NCBI GenBank assembly: GCA_040182905.1
Contig: JARQWU010000021.1
Coordinates: 1 to 64,000 of the forward strand
DNA from: Barthelona sp. PAP020
Lineage: Eukaryota; Metamonada: BaSk clade
Direction: 5' to 3'
DNA: 64,000 nucleotides
Shown: positions 19,753 through 29,325 of the stretch, in pieces
Numbering within the stretch: position 1 is the stretch's first letter
Layout: each line of letters opens with the position of its first letter
Notes under the pieces: model-generated
The model's input: the letters and a program-made list of their open reading frames with translations, nothing else
Told to the model about the DNA's origin: nothing
The model's database searches: none
Made by a program: the position numbers and the translations under genes

Positions 19753-19935
19753 TTAAGTGAGACTTTGTTGAGCATTGATCCATTTCAGAAGAATAAGCAC
19801 CAAAAATGCAAAGATAACAAGATAAGATGAGGCACAGGTTAAACTTGACTTTGGAAATTGTACAATGTAAAGCCTACCCATTTGTGGACGTGATTTTCTT
19901 TTTTTCGATTCTTTGTTTATTATTGAAGGATCCAA
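19753..19935 (-). CDS. Candidate tail-anchored small protein, Sec61-beta-like, start unresolved
   Basis: An open frame of 60 codons lies in the otherwise empty 560-base spacer between UFD2 and the CIPK-like kinase. It has a basic stretch (NKESKKRKSRPQ), then GRLYIVQFP, a Ser-rich segment, and one C-terminal hydrophobic helix (YLVIFAFLVLILLKWI) before a short polar end. A basic N-terminus, G-R-x-Y-x4-P and a single tail anchor is the layout of Sec61-beta/Sbh1, the small translocon subunit. The open frame begins with TTG. The only in-frame ATGs are at 19881 (42 residues) or upstream at 19964-19966, followed two codons later by TAA. The resemblance is weak; the full start could be a missed exon, an error or a degraded gene. 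Confidence 0.35.
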   Translation of the reverse strand: MDPSIINKESKKRKSRPQMGRLYIVQFPKSSLTCASSYLVIFAFLVLILLKWINAQQSLT

Positions 19936-20048
19936 GTAATTGATTGAAATCTTGTACCTTTATTCCATAGCTATGTTCTATTTTTATGATAAAAGCAAAT
20001 AATTGTTTTATAGTTTTTAATGATTTATTGATTAATTGGAGAAATGTT

Positions 20049-23000
20049 ATGTTATTTAAACAAATAGAAAACTATACAATAATAAGTTGTATTGGTCAGG
20101 GTGCCTTTGGAAAAGTATTTGCAGGAATCCAACATGGAACTGGACAACAAGTGGCCATCAAGGTAATAAATCGATCAACTATTAGTCAACCAAATATATT
20201 ACAACATTTAGACACAGAAATTACCATTTTAAGATTGGCTTATCACAGAAATGTTGTGAAATTTTATGAAGTTTTTTCCGATGAGAAGTCCATATATATT
20301 GTCATTGAATATGTTAATGGAGGAGAACTCTCTCAAAAATTAACTCAATTTGTTGTATTTTCAGAAGAACTTGCCAGATTCTATTTTCAACAGCTAATTA
20401 CTGGGTTAGATTATTGTCACAATTTGAATATTTTTCATCGTGATTTAAAACCAGAGAATCTTTTGTTGACTTCTGATGGTATCTTAAAAATCAGTGATTT
20501 TGGTTTATCTGCTTTAACTTCTGTTTCTACTACTTTAAATCATTCTGTTGGTACACCCCATTTTGTTGCCCCTGAAGTTTTTATGAATCATGAATATGAT
20601 GGGAGGACTGCAGATATTTGGTCTTGTGGTGTTATTTTGTATTTAATGGTTACTGGACAGAGACCTTTTTCAAATCCAAATCCCACATTATTGTTCAAGT
20701 CGATTCGAGATGCAAAATATTCAGACCCTTCTGTTTCTACTCATTGTTTTGATTTGATCAAAAGAATACTTGTTGCAGATCCTACGAAACGTATTAGCTT
20801 ACAACAAATCAAGGCACATCCATGGTATAGCTCTTCTTCAATCTCTGAACCTTTGTCACTGCCTTCGTTACCTGGTTTTGAGTCTTTTCAATCGGATGGG
20901 GTTAGTGTTGACTTACATGATTATTTAACTTTGAAGGCGTTTAAAATTCGTGAATTGAATGCCTTTGATTTTATAAGTTTGCAGTTTGGATCTGAAATAA
21001 GAGAAAATATGAGCATTTTCACAAATACCAACAATTCACACGCTAAAGATTTTGATTTAAACATATTTAATGATGATACGAAAGAATTTGTTTCTTTACA
21101 ACCACTAGATGATTTGAAACCGTTACCAAACCCTAGCAATTATAGAATATATGCTACTTCCACTCCTAATGATACCGTTATCTTTATATTATCCATCATT
21201 AAAACCTTAAAAATATTGTATTCATTCGATCCCAAATGTAATGAGATAAGGATCTTTAGAAAGGCAAATGTTGGTTCTGTGTCGATAATATTCAAAATAG
21301 TATCCTTTTGTAACATTTTAACCGGTATTTTTGTGGAGAAACATCAGGGATCCAGTAAGGAATTTCGTGTATTTTTTGAAATATTTTTGAATTATTTCGT
21401 TGATGTTTTGAGAGAGACTGATAGTGATTCAAGGGTAATTCACACTAAATTCACCAGGGTATGTCCATTGAGATCAAAGGATTCATTTGATGTTCATCAA
21501 AAATCTGAAAATTCAGTAAAAAACAAGATTAATACCTTGTTAAACGTTAAAAAATTGAAAGCTTTTCATTCTTCAGATGGACAAGTTCAAAAAACATCCA
21601 ACAACACCCTTGATGGCGGTTTGTTCCGTTCAGCATTTGCAAATGTGTTTTGGCACTCCGAAAATAATATTGCCACAGCAACAGTTCAAGCATCGTATAA
21701 TAGTCCTCAAAAATTAGCTCCTTCTTCAAGAAGAGCATCAAAAGTTACAAATACCAGTTTTCTTGCAGAATCAGACCCAAATATGGAATCATTGGTTTTC
21801 GAAGCAATGGGTAATGGAGATCCCATTGAAACTATCATTGATACAACGAGTACTTCAGCGTTTGTTGATAGTCAAAGCGACAATAATGCCCCAGATCCCA
21901 TGTCTATTGGTGATATTGATTTGGCCGCAGCTGTGACTGATTCGTTGAATATTGGACAAAGAAAGGATGAAAATGATGATGAAGATTCTGATATGGAGTC
22001 AAACGAAAGTGCAAACACAATAGATAGTGAGTTTTCTTTGCTTGAATCTTCTGTTCATTCTCATTCAACCCATTTTTCATTTCATTCTGGAACTTGCACA
22101 TCTATTGTCAATATTAGTTCTGAAGATCTGTTAACAATGGGATCACAGTCAACAAGTTCAAGGACTACGCCTAAGCTAATCAACAGTGATTCCTCACATG
22201 AATTTAATCTTGTTTCAGAAGTCAATGATAGTTTACAGGGAAGTAATCTCAGTGCTAACATTAGTGATAAGCAATCTAGCACATTGGATGATTTTTCTGG
22301 AAAACTTCAGCAAAGTATCACTGATAGCAGTGTAACAATATCTTTTGGGTTGGGTGAACCTCTTCAAAATATCTCCTCGATTGATGAAAAAATTGGTAGA
22401 TTCAACAAGCGCAAACCAATTGAGGACCTTTATGGTTTGGGAGGAGATAGTATATCTCTGAACGTTGATAAGAAAGATATGTTTGGTCTTGGGGGCGAAA
22501 GTATTCCAACTGATGTGAATAAAGAAGACATGTATGGTTTGGGAGGAGATAGTATATCTCTGAACGTTGATAAGAAAGATATGTTTGGTCTTGGGGGCGA
22601 AAGTATTCCAATTGATGTGAATAAAGAAGACATGTATGGTTTGGGAGGAGATAGTATATCTCTGAACGTTGATAAGAAAGATATGTTTGGTCTAGGTGGA
22701 GAGCCTCTACCAGTGAATAGAAACCCATTTAAAAATATGGAAGTTGCGAATATGAAAGACCCTTTTGGATTTTCGTTTGAAACTGTTCAAAAGCGTCATT
22801 CCAACAGTAATCAGATGCCAAAATTTAGAAGACTCCATAGTGAATCATCGACGTCAAATAGTGTTCGAGATGAGCATTCTTTCAATGCTAAAACTAGAGT
22901 TGAGAAATCAATAAGCAGCAAGCACAACAGTTCGAACTCTGTTACATCCTCAGAACTAAATTCGGATCGTCATTTCGTTGGAAGCAGCATTTCCAATTCT

Positions 23001-23525
23001 TATTCCACAAATTCTTCAATTCTTCGACAACAGTTGGACGAAACTCTTTTTGATGTCAAAGAAATATCATCCACATCAAATGCAGAAGATATTTCTTCAA
23101 GTAGTATTTTGCCAGGTAAAGTTTTGAATGAACACAATAGTGGCGAATCTAGTGTTTTTGCAAATTCTGATGAGTCAATTCCCATATTGGGAGAACCAAT
23201 TTATCTTCAAACTGCTACTGTAAATTCTTTGCAAGCAGAAGAAGAAAACAAATTGGAAGCTTTCTTGAGAGGCATGAATATTGAAAACAATAAACACAAA
23301 CACCAAATTAATACATCATTCACAGATGATTTTGTCCAAAACGTTGCTTTAGAGACACCTAATTCAAATCAAATGTTGGATGATAGTCAAATGGCAAGAA
23401 TTAGAAGCTCCATTGTCACTGATGTCAAAGAAAAACTGAGAAGAGAAGAAGATAGATGGAATCTTCAAAAGAACGATTCAGATTCGGATGAAGATTATTA
23501 TACACGTGGTGTAATAATGCAGTAG
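20049..23525 (+). CDS. CIPK-like (SnRK3-type) protein kinase with NAF/FISL motif and long Ser-rich tail
   Basis: A kinase of 1158 residues. Domain 1 (about 8-265) has the Gly loop GQGAFGKV, VAIKVI, HRDLKPENLLL, DFGLSAL and GTPHFVAPEVF, then YDGRTADIWSCGVILYLMV, the CBL-interacting/SNF1-like pattern. Next comes RELNAFDFISLQFGSEI (NAFDFISL at residues 304-311), which matches the NAF/FISL motif by which CIPKs bind CBL calcium sensors. Residues about 365-460 resemble the KA1-like PPI domain that follows NAF. Beyond this is a Ser/Asp-rich extension of about 700 residues with a 17-residue GLGG repeat (793-894). CIPKs are otherwise about 450 residues. Activity is probably controlled by calcium through a CBL and by phosphorylation of the T-rich activation loop (inference). 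The ATG at 20049 was chosen because the 21 codons upstream are AT-rich and unlike kinases. Confidence 0.8.
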   Translation: MLFKQIENYTIISCIGQGAFGKVFAGIQHGTGQQVAIKVINRSTISQPNILQHLDTEITILRLAYHRNVVKFYEVFSDEKSIYIVIEYVNGGELSQKLTQFVVFSEELARFYFQQLITGLDYCHNLNIFHRDLKPENLLLTSDGILKISDFGLSALTSVSTTLNHSVGTPHFVAPEVFMNHEYDGRTADIWSCGVILYLMVTGQRPFSNPNPTLLFKSIRDAKYSDPSVSTHCFDLIKRILVADPTKRISLQQIKAHPWYSSSSISEPLSLPSLPGFESFQSDGVSVDLHDYLTLKAFKIRELNAFDFISLQFGSEIRENMSIFTNTNNSHAKDFDLNIFNDDTKEFVSLQPLDDLKPLPNPSNYRIYATSTPNDTVIFILSIIKTLKILYSFDPKCNEIRIFRKANVGSVSIIFKIVSFCNILTGIFVEKHQGSSKEFRVFFEIFLNYFVDVLRETDSDSRVIHTKFTRVCPLRSKDSFDVHQKSENSVKNKINTLLNVKKLKAFHSSDGQVQKTSNNTLDGGLFRSAFANVFWHSENNIATATVQASYNSPQKLAPSSRRASKVTNTSFLAESDPNMESLVFEAMGNGDPIETIIDTTSTSAFVDSQSDNNAPDPMSIGDIDLAAAVTDSLNIGQRKDENDDEDSDMESNESANTIDSEFSLLESSVHSHSTHFSFHSGTCTSIVNISSEDLLTMGSQSTSSRTTPKLINSDSSHEFNLVSEVNDSLQGSNLSANISDKQSSTLDDFSGKLQQSITDSSVTISFGLGEPLQNISSIDEKIGRFNKRKPIEDLYGLGGDSISLNVDKKDMFGLGGESIPTDVNKEDMYGLGGDSISLNVDKKDMFGLGGESIPIDVNKEDMYGLGGDSISLNVDKKDMFGLGGEPLPVNRNPFKNMEVANMKDPFGFSFETVQKRHSNSNQMPKFRRLHSESSTSNSVRDEHSFNAKTRVEKSISSKHNSSNSVTSSELNSDRHFVGSSISNSYSTNSSILRQQLDETLFDVKEISSTSNAEDISSSSILPGKVLNEHNSGESSVFANSDESIPILGEPIYLQTATVNSLQAEEENKLEAFLRGMNIENNKHKHQINTSFTDDFVQNVALETPNSNQMLDDSQMARIRSSIVTDVKEKLRREEDRWNLQKNDSDSDEDYYTRGVIMQ
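22425..22730 (+). repeat. In-gene tandem repeat, 51-base units in 102-base pairs
   Basis: Six 17-codon units alternate between two types, D-(L/M)-Y-GLGGDSISLNVDKK and DMFGLGGESIPxDVNKE. The higher-order 102-base copies are almost identical at DNA level, differing by single bases (for example the Thr/Ile codon), which points to recent duplication. The last unit has diverged. Confidence 0.95.
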
Positions 23526-23771
23526 TTATTTTGTTGGATATTTACATGTTTACACCTCGATTATAAATGTATTGAAAAATAAATGTGGTTTATTTTTTAC
23601 AGAGATTTGAATTTACTTCATTATCTGTCATTATTTCTATCAATTATTTGTTGGAAAAAAAAAATAATGAGAGTGATTGATTTGATGTTCTTGGAAATGA
23701 GTGGTGTTTTCTTTTTTTCAATATCAACTGTTGAATTTATCATTTTCAAAGTGGTTCTTTATTCATATTAG

Positions 23772-25754
23772 ATGTGTGGAATATTTGCATTATTATTATC
23801 CTCTGTAAGAATATCAAGACAAAGGTTCTATGAATCTCTTTTGGAGGGATTGAAACAATTAGAATATCGTGGATATGATTCTGCGGGAATTGGGATTGAT
23901 TCTGAAACGTACAGCGAAATAATGATTTTTAAAAAGGAAGGAAGGGTGAATGATCTATCTCAATTTGTCAATACGACATGTCCTGAGCCCAACTTATTAT
24001 TCGATTGTCAAACTGGCATTGCTCATACTCGTTGGGCGACCAATGGGCCTCCTAACGATGTTAATTCGCATCCTCATGTCAACGATGATTTTGGAGAGTT
24101 TGCTGTTGTCCACAATGGGATTATCACTAATGCTGTTGAGTTGAAGAACAAATTTTTGAATGAAGGTGTTGTTTTCAGAAGCGATACTGATACCGAATTG
24201 ATACCCGTTCTTTGCAAGCAGTCTTTCAAAAGATTGATCAAGGAGAACAAGGATGTTACTTTTGCTGAGGTTGTTCATGATGCCTTGAAGCATGTTGAGG
24301 GGGCCTTTGCTTTGATTGTAAAGTGCAGTTACTACCCCAATCAGTTGATTGCTTGCAGGCAAGAAAGTCCGTTGTTGATTGGAATTGATTTGCACAACAA
24401 AGAGGCAATCAATTTTGAAAATGATGTCATCAACGTCAACAGGGCGTTTGAGAATGATGACAAGTTTTGCATCAATGGCCCATTCAAGATTGTTTGTGCT
24501 TCTGATGCTTCAGCAATCGTTTCCCACACAAGAGATGTTGTTGTTTTGGAAGAAGGGGACATGTTGTCGATTGACATGGAAGGAATCACCTTTTACAATT
24601 TTTACACGGACAGAGGGTCTGCCACGCGCAGTTTTCACAAATTGGAGTTTCAGTTGGAACAAATAAAGAGAAACGGACACGAGCACTTTATGAAGAAGGA
24701 GATTTTTGAGCAGGGACAGACCATAAAGAACGTGATAAGGGGAAGGATTTTGGATGAGGACCCCGTTCTTTGTTTGGACGAATTCGCCAACGTCAAATTG
24801 AAGGAACAGGTCTTTTTAATTGGTTGTGGCACTTCATATCACGCTGGGCTGGCCGCGACATCAATTTTTAACACCCTTCTGCCTGTTAGATGTAGTGCAG
24901 TTCTTGCTTCCGATTTATTGGACAGAAGAATTCCTTTACAGCCTTCAACATGTATTTTTATTTCTCAATCTGGTGAGACTGCAGATACATTAAGATGCAT
25001 GGAATATTGCCGAGAAAGAGGTTGCAACATCCTTGGTGTTACCAACACTATGGGTTCATCTTTGACGCGTTTGGCTGATGCTTCGATCAACGTTCGTGCA
25101 GGTCCTGAAATCGGTGTTGCGTCCACCAAGGCCTACACGGCACAAATCGCAGCCTTGATATTGATGGCCTTGAATTTCTCAGACAATTCTGAAGTCATCA
25201 AGGAAAATTGTTCAGAGTTTGCAAACCTGTCTGCCAAAATCGATCATCTTATTGAAAAGGATCAAACGATCAAGAATATGCTCGAACAGTTGGGTATTGA
25301 TCCCGATTTTATCTATGTCTCTTCTGCAGACACAGCCACAGCGTTGGAAGGGGCTTTGAAGATAAAGGAAATTTCATACATTCAGAGTCTGGGATTGAAC
25401 TTGCACAAATATTTGAAATATTTCAAAAAGGCCGTTGAAATAGACCGCAATTGTCTCTCGTTCTTGATCTTGGATGACTCCGACTCCACGGAGATGCTGA
25501 ATGAAATCTATTCTTTGCTGCTAAGCACCTCTGTGAAGCAGAAAACAATTTTGTTATCATCAAGCCCAGGGGTTTTGGAGAAGTTCGAATCGCTTTCCAA
25601 TGTTTCTGTTTTGGAAATTCCAAAAACCACCACCTGTTTACAGTCAGTCTTGAATATCGTTCCTCTTCAGTTGATCGCATATTATGTCGCTGTATCTCAT
25701 GGCATCAATGTCGATTTCCCCAGAAATCTCGCCAAGTCAGTCACAGTTTTGTAA
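23772..25754 (+). CDS. GFAT: Glutamine:fructose-6-phosphate aminotransferase (GFAT), altered isomerase loop
   Basis: First step of the hexosamine pathway leading to UDP-GlcNAc (660 residues). The N-terminal glutaminase starts MCGIFA with Cys2 as the catalytic nucleophile and has YRGYDSAGIGID, GIAHTRWATNGPPNDVNSHP and FRSDTDTE. Two SIS domains follow: CGTSYHAGLA, SQSGETADTLRC, GPEIGVASTKAYTAQ, EGALKIKEISYIQS and the C-terminal PRNLAKSVTVL with its active-site Lys. The expected S-E-G-x-x-A-G-E-L-K-H-G-P-L-A segment after KEISYIQS is absent: residues 539-556 read SLGLNLHKYLKYFKKAVE, so the His that opens the sugar ring (His504 in E. coli GlmS) is missing. Whether isomerase activity survives is open. 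The first 100 or so bases are AT-richer than the rest. Confidence 0.9.
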   Translation: MCGIFALLLSSVRISRQRFYESLLEGLKQLEYRGYDSAGIGIDSETYSEIMIFKKEGRVNDLSQFVNTTCPEPNLLFDCQTGIAHTRWATNGPPNDVNSHPHVNDDFGEFAVVHNGIITNAVELKNKFLNEGVVFRSDTDTELIPVLCKQSFKRLIKENKDVTFAEVVHDALKHVEGAFALIVKCSYYPNQLIACRQESPLLIGIDLHNKEAINFENDVINVNRAFENDDKFCINGPFKIVCASDASAIVSHTRDVVVLEEGDMLSIDMEGITFYNFYTDRGSATRSFHKLEFQLEQIKRNGHEHFMKKEIFEQGQTIKNVIRGRILDEDPVLCLDEFANVKLKEQVFLIGCGTSYHAGLAATSIFNTLLPVRCSAVLASDLLDRRIPLQPSTCIFISQSGETADTLRCMEYCRERGCNILGVTNTMGSSLTRLADASINVRAGPEIGVASTKAYTAQIAALILMALNFSDNSEVIKENCSEFANLSAKIDHLIEKDQTIKNMLEQLGIDPDFIYVSSADTATALEGALKIKEISYIQSLGLNLHKYLKYFKKAVEIDRNCLSFLILDDSDSTEMLNEIYSLLLSTSVKQKTILLSSSPGVLEKFESLSNVSVLEIPKTTTCLQSVLNIVPLQLIAYYVAVSHGINVDFPRNLAKSVTVL

Positions 25755-26029
25755 ATAGAAAATTCACATACTTTATAAATCAGTTGCTTTTTCATTTCAG
25801 ACAAATCATGAACATGTTTGGAAAAAACAAAAATTGACATTTTCTCAAGTTAGAATCTACTCGATTGAATTTCAGATAGGTTTTTGTTTGGTGTTGGAGA
25901 GTTTGTGACGAAATCTGTTCTTTTGAAAAGAATGGTGAATAAGGGTCTAATATTGAAAAAACAAACAAAAACTATTTACAATATAAACTTGAAAATAAGT
26001 GATGAAATGATAATTTATTTCATCTGATA

Positions 26030-29000
26030 TTATTCCCAACCACCAGAATTATATACGGCAAGAGAACCTAATTCTAACATCAAATCACTTGGATTTTCAA
26101 TTGTTCCAAGACTGTAAGTGTTGATGAAGTAATTTTTTCTTAGAATTTCAAAATCTTCAAATTCTTGGATTAACCTTTCATGATCATCTTCAAAGGAAAA
26201 ATCCTGTTGTAACATTACATATTTATTCTGTTTTTCAATTTTCCCCAGTTCTTTTTTTTTTAATAAATCTTCCAGTTTACCAAATTCATAAACGTCAAAG
26301 AATTTTCTGTTTAAAACGTATGTATCTATTTGTTCTTGGTTAATATTACCTATACTTGAATAAAACATCGTTTCATCATCAAAATCAATGTATATTGGTT
26401 TAAACATTTTTGAAAATCGTGTGTCAAGGGAATTCATTACTCCAAAATCTTTACTTTGTATTGAACGACGATATTTATTAGGAACAACTGGAAGAGGCTT
26501 TGGATTCGAATTAAAACAATATATAAACCAGTCTAAGCAATATAAATCAAGAATAGAACTTAATTTTTGACAATTATGGGAAGAATAAGGAACTAAACCA
26601 GGAGTGCTAAATAGGGTTTTTTGTAAAACTTGATTAATTAAATGTAAATTGAAAGAATTGACTATCTTATGACACATTTCAGGAGAATTATTATGAAATA
26701 CGGAAAATATCTTACTTTCAGGATTCTCATACTTGAAAATGTCTTGTTTTTCGATTATTTTGATTGGTTGTTTATCTAAATAAGTATCATTGTGTAATTC
26801 AATCAACGTAGAAATATGACAACTAAATAAACCATTCAAATGAAATAAACTTGACCTAGCTACGTCATTTCTCAATACTTTGTATAAAATTTTATCAATA
26901 TTATATTCGTAACTTTTCAAAAGTTTGCTAAAACATTCATTCTTTAATAAAAAAAATAAATTTTGTTGTTTAACATCTAATTTAGGCAACATCTTCAAGA
27001 ACATTCTTAAATTGATGATGGATTGGCTTATTGAAGAGCTAGAATGCAAATTTTCAATAGTCAAAAAAACATTCACAAAATAATTGATAATCTCATCAAA
27101 ACTTTCATAAAAATGTTCTAACCCCATACGAATTTCTTCATAATTTCCTTCAAAACCCTTGAATTTGATATTTTTGATTTCAGTAAGTTCATCTTTTGTT
27201 AGATAACAAGTGAAATGATCATCAGGTGTTGGCTCTCTTGAAGTATTTCCAAATATACTGAAAAATCCATTTCTAATGTCCTGTACAATTGGTTTGGAAT
27301 GAACAATACCATAAGATCTAATGGGTTTCCCAAAACCCTCATAATATATCTTGTAGCTCTCTTTTCTCTTTTGATCAAAAGAATTCATATTTTTTCGTTC
27401 AACAGTTACTGGTAATTGAAATATATTAGGCAGTATGATGAAATCTTCAACGTTTTGAAAAGTTGAAACTTTTTCAATTCTATCATTGTTTTTGAAATAT
27501 TCATCCATGTTTTTAACTATCAAATCAATGTTATCAACCATTAAATCAACATTATCAACAATAGTATTCATACCTAACTTTACTTTAGAAGCAACACTTT
27601 CAACAAACTCATTTACACCAATATCATTTACATTTCTCTTAATATTTTCAATAAAGTCAACAGGAATCTTAAAGAATCTTTCTGAAAGTGACACAGGGAA
27701 TAATATAACATAATTGTTTAAATTAAGACAATTATTTTCGATTAATCTTATCTTATAAAAAATATTGAAACAAAATTCAATCTGTTGAATTGAAAAAAAA
27801 TTCTTCAAATGACGTAATGAACGTTCAAAGAATTTCAAAACAATTTGTGAAGCAGAAATGATCTTTTTCTCTAACAATAAATTGTAGCTCCAAAAAATAT
27901 GACCACATATGGTATTAGCTTCATAATAACTATCTTCAGGTATCTGTTTAGCGACTAAAAAGGTGTTGAAAAAATAAATTTCAAAAGACTCAATATTGAA
28001 CAAATCATTGTTGTATAAAGTTAAAAAGTTATTTTTACTCTTATTAGAAGAAGCAGAAGAAGAAGAAGAAGAAGAAGAAGAATTGGTCAATTCATTTAAA
28101 AAATTAAAATTTTCAACAAAACATTCGTCATGTGAAAAAGTATGCATTGAACATTCAATACGAATGCATTTAATATTATTGATCAATAAATATATATAGC
28201 TTCCAACAGCAAAAACCTCAATATTGCTAGCATCATCAAATTTCGTTTGATATAAATATTGTTCATCTTCTATAAACCATAATGATATTTCTTTCCTTTT
28301 TAAATGCAAACAATATGCAACAAAATCATAATCTCCATGTAAATTAATAACTTTTAAAACTTTAAACTCATAGTTATCAATTTTACTGATAAAATCATAT
28401 CCTATATTCATTTGATTTGAAAGTTTTAACTTTTCTTTGAAAAAACTATGAGGAAATACACCTTGAACCAAACTATAATTAGCATGGTTGTAAAATGAAT
28501 ACCATATTTCATCATCAACCAAAAAAATTCCAAAACTTAATAAAATATCCTCTTTCCATACAGAACTAAGCCAAATTGCATTTAAGTAACTTCCGTATGC
28601 TGTTTCAAACAGAGCAAAACTATTCCCATTCAAATAATTCTGTTTTAATGAAATATCATCCAAAGTATACAATATTATACCATTATGTTTTGTTAATTCA
28701 CAACGATAAGGATAGTCTTTGCTTAAATAAAAATTAAATTCAGTATTTCTTAAATTAATGAGTATTGTATGATACTCAACAGGAAATTTCATCTCTGTAA
28801 TTATTAATGAACAATAATCTTGATAAATACTAACATGAAATATATCAACAAACCCTTTAATTTTCAAAATCGCAGAAGAAGTATGTTCACTTCTGTCTTT
28901 TGAACAAATACTTTGAATTATTATAGTATATAAATTTTCATCCATAATTTGATAATCTAAATAATATAACTTATTATTACAAACATTTATAACTCGTTTA

Positions 29001-29122
29001 GATAATAATTCATCGGGTATATCATGAATAACTAATTTTTCATCAAGTTCAATTGTTTGAACTCTTTCATATGAACATCGAAAATCATTCTCTTTTTTTG
29101 ATAATTGTAATTGAAAGAACAT
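26030..29122 (-). CDS. Large protein of unknown function (1030 aa)
   Basis: A single uninterrupted frame. The first about 370 residues are beta-rich and aromatic (for example NVCNNKLYYLDYQIMDENLY), compatible with a propeller. After a poly-Ser tract (about 346-355, encoded by repeated TCT/TCA) the rest is mainly helical. Short tandem variation occurs at MNTIVDNVDLMVDNIDLIVK. There is no signal peptide, clear membrane helix or known motif. The beta-propeller plus alpha-solenoid layout is that of nucleoporins (Nup133/Nup155/Nup160) or vesicle-coat proteins, but no family signature was seen, so this is only a structural guess. Confidence 0.75.
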   Translation of the reverse strand: MFFQLQLSKKENDFRCSYERVQTIELDEKLVIHDIPDELLSKRVINVCNNKLYYLDYQIMDENLYTIIIQSICSKDRSEHTSSAILKIKGFVDIFHVSIYQDYCSLIITEMKFPVEYHTILINLRNTEFNFYLSKDYPYRCELTKHNGIILYTLDDISLKQNYLNGNSFALFETAYGSYLNAIWLSSVWKEDILLSFGIFLVDDEIWYSFYNHANYSLVQGVFPHSFFKEKLKLSNQMNIGYDFISKIDNYEFKVLKVINLHGDYDFVAYCLHLKRKEISLWFIEDEQYLYQTKFDDASNIEVFAVGSYIYLLINNIKCIRIECSMHTFSHDECFVENFNFLNELTNSSSSSSSSSASSNKSKNNFLTLYNNDLFNIESFEIYFFNTFLVAKQIPEDSYYEANTICGHIFWSYNLLLEKKIISASQIVLKFFERSLRHLKNFFSIQQIEFCFNIFYKIRLIENNCLNLNNYVILFPVSLSERFFKIPVDFIENIKRNVNDIGVNEFVESVASKVKLGMNTIVDNVDLMVDNIDLIVKNMDEYFKNNDRIEKVSTFQNVEDFIILPNIFQLPVTVERKNMNSFDQKRKESYKIYYEGFGKPIRSYGIVHSKPIVQDIRNGFFSIFGNTSREPTPDDHFTCYLTKDELTEIKNIKFKGFEGNYEEIRMGLEHFYESFDEIINYFVNVFLTIENLHSSSSISQSIINLRMFLKMLPKLDVKQQNLFFLLKNECFSKLLKSYEYNIDKILYKVLRNDVARSSLFHLNGLFSCHISTLIELHNDTYLDKQPIKIIEKQDIFKYENPESKIFSVFHNNSPEMCHKIVNSFNLHLINQVLQKTLFSTPGLVPYSSHNCQKLSSILDLYCLDWFIYCFNSNPKPLPVVPNKYRRSIQSKDFGVMNSLDTRFSKMFKPIYIDFDDETMFYSSIGNINQEQIDTYVLNRKFFDVYEFGKLEDLLKKKELGKIEKQNKYVMLQQDFSFEDDHERLIQEFEDFEILRKNYFINTYSLGTIENPSDLMLELGSLAVYNSGGWE

Positions 29123-29325
29123 TACATAAAAAAGTCAATTTTTTTGAAAAAAAATGATTGATTGTCCTCTAAATTTTTTATTTCTTTACATAAAATTGTT
29201 AATTAATTCTTATTTAAAATATGAAATTAATCTTTAAAAAAAAAAAAGCGGGTTATTTGAAAGTAATAATTCAAGGTCCAATTTTTAAATAAAGTCAAAC
29301 TTTGATTTTAAAGATTAATTCAACA

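Noticed and set aside
19986-20048. N-terminal extension of the CIPK-like kinase
   Set aside because: Codons upstream of 20049 are AT-rich and do not match kinase starts.
22240-22265. GCTAACATTAG as an acceptor inside the kinase tail
   Set aside because: It lies within a continuous Ser-rich coding frame with no donor upstream at the usual spacing.
23583-23771. 62-codon frame upstream of GFAT
   Set aside because: Hydrophobic AT-rich leader ending just before the GFAT ATG, which is fixed by the catalytic MCGIFA.
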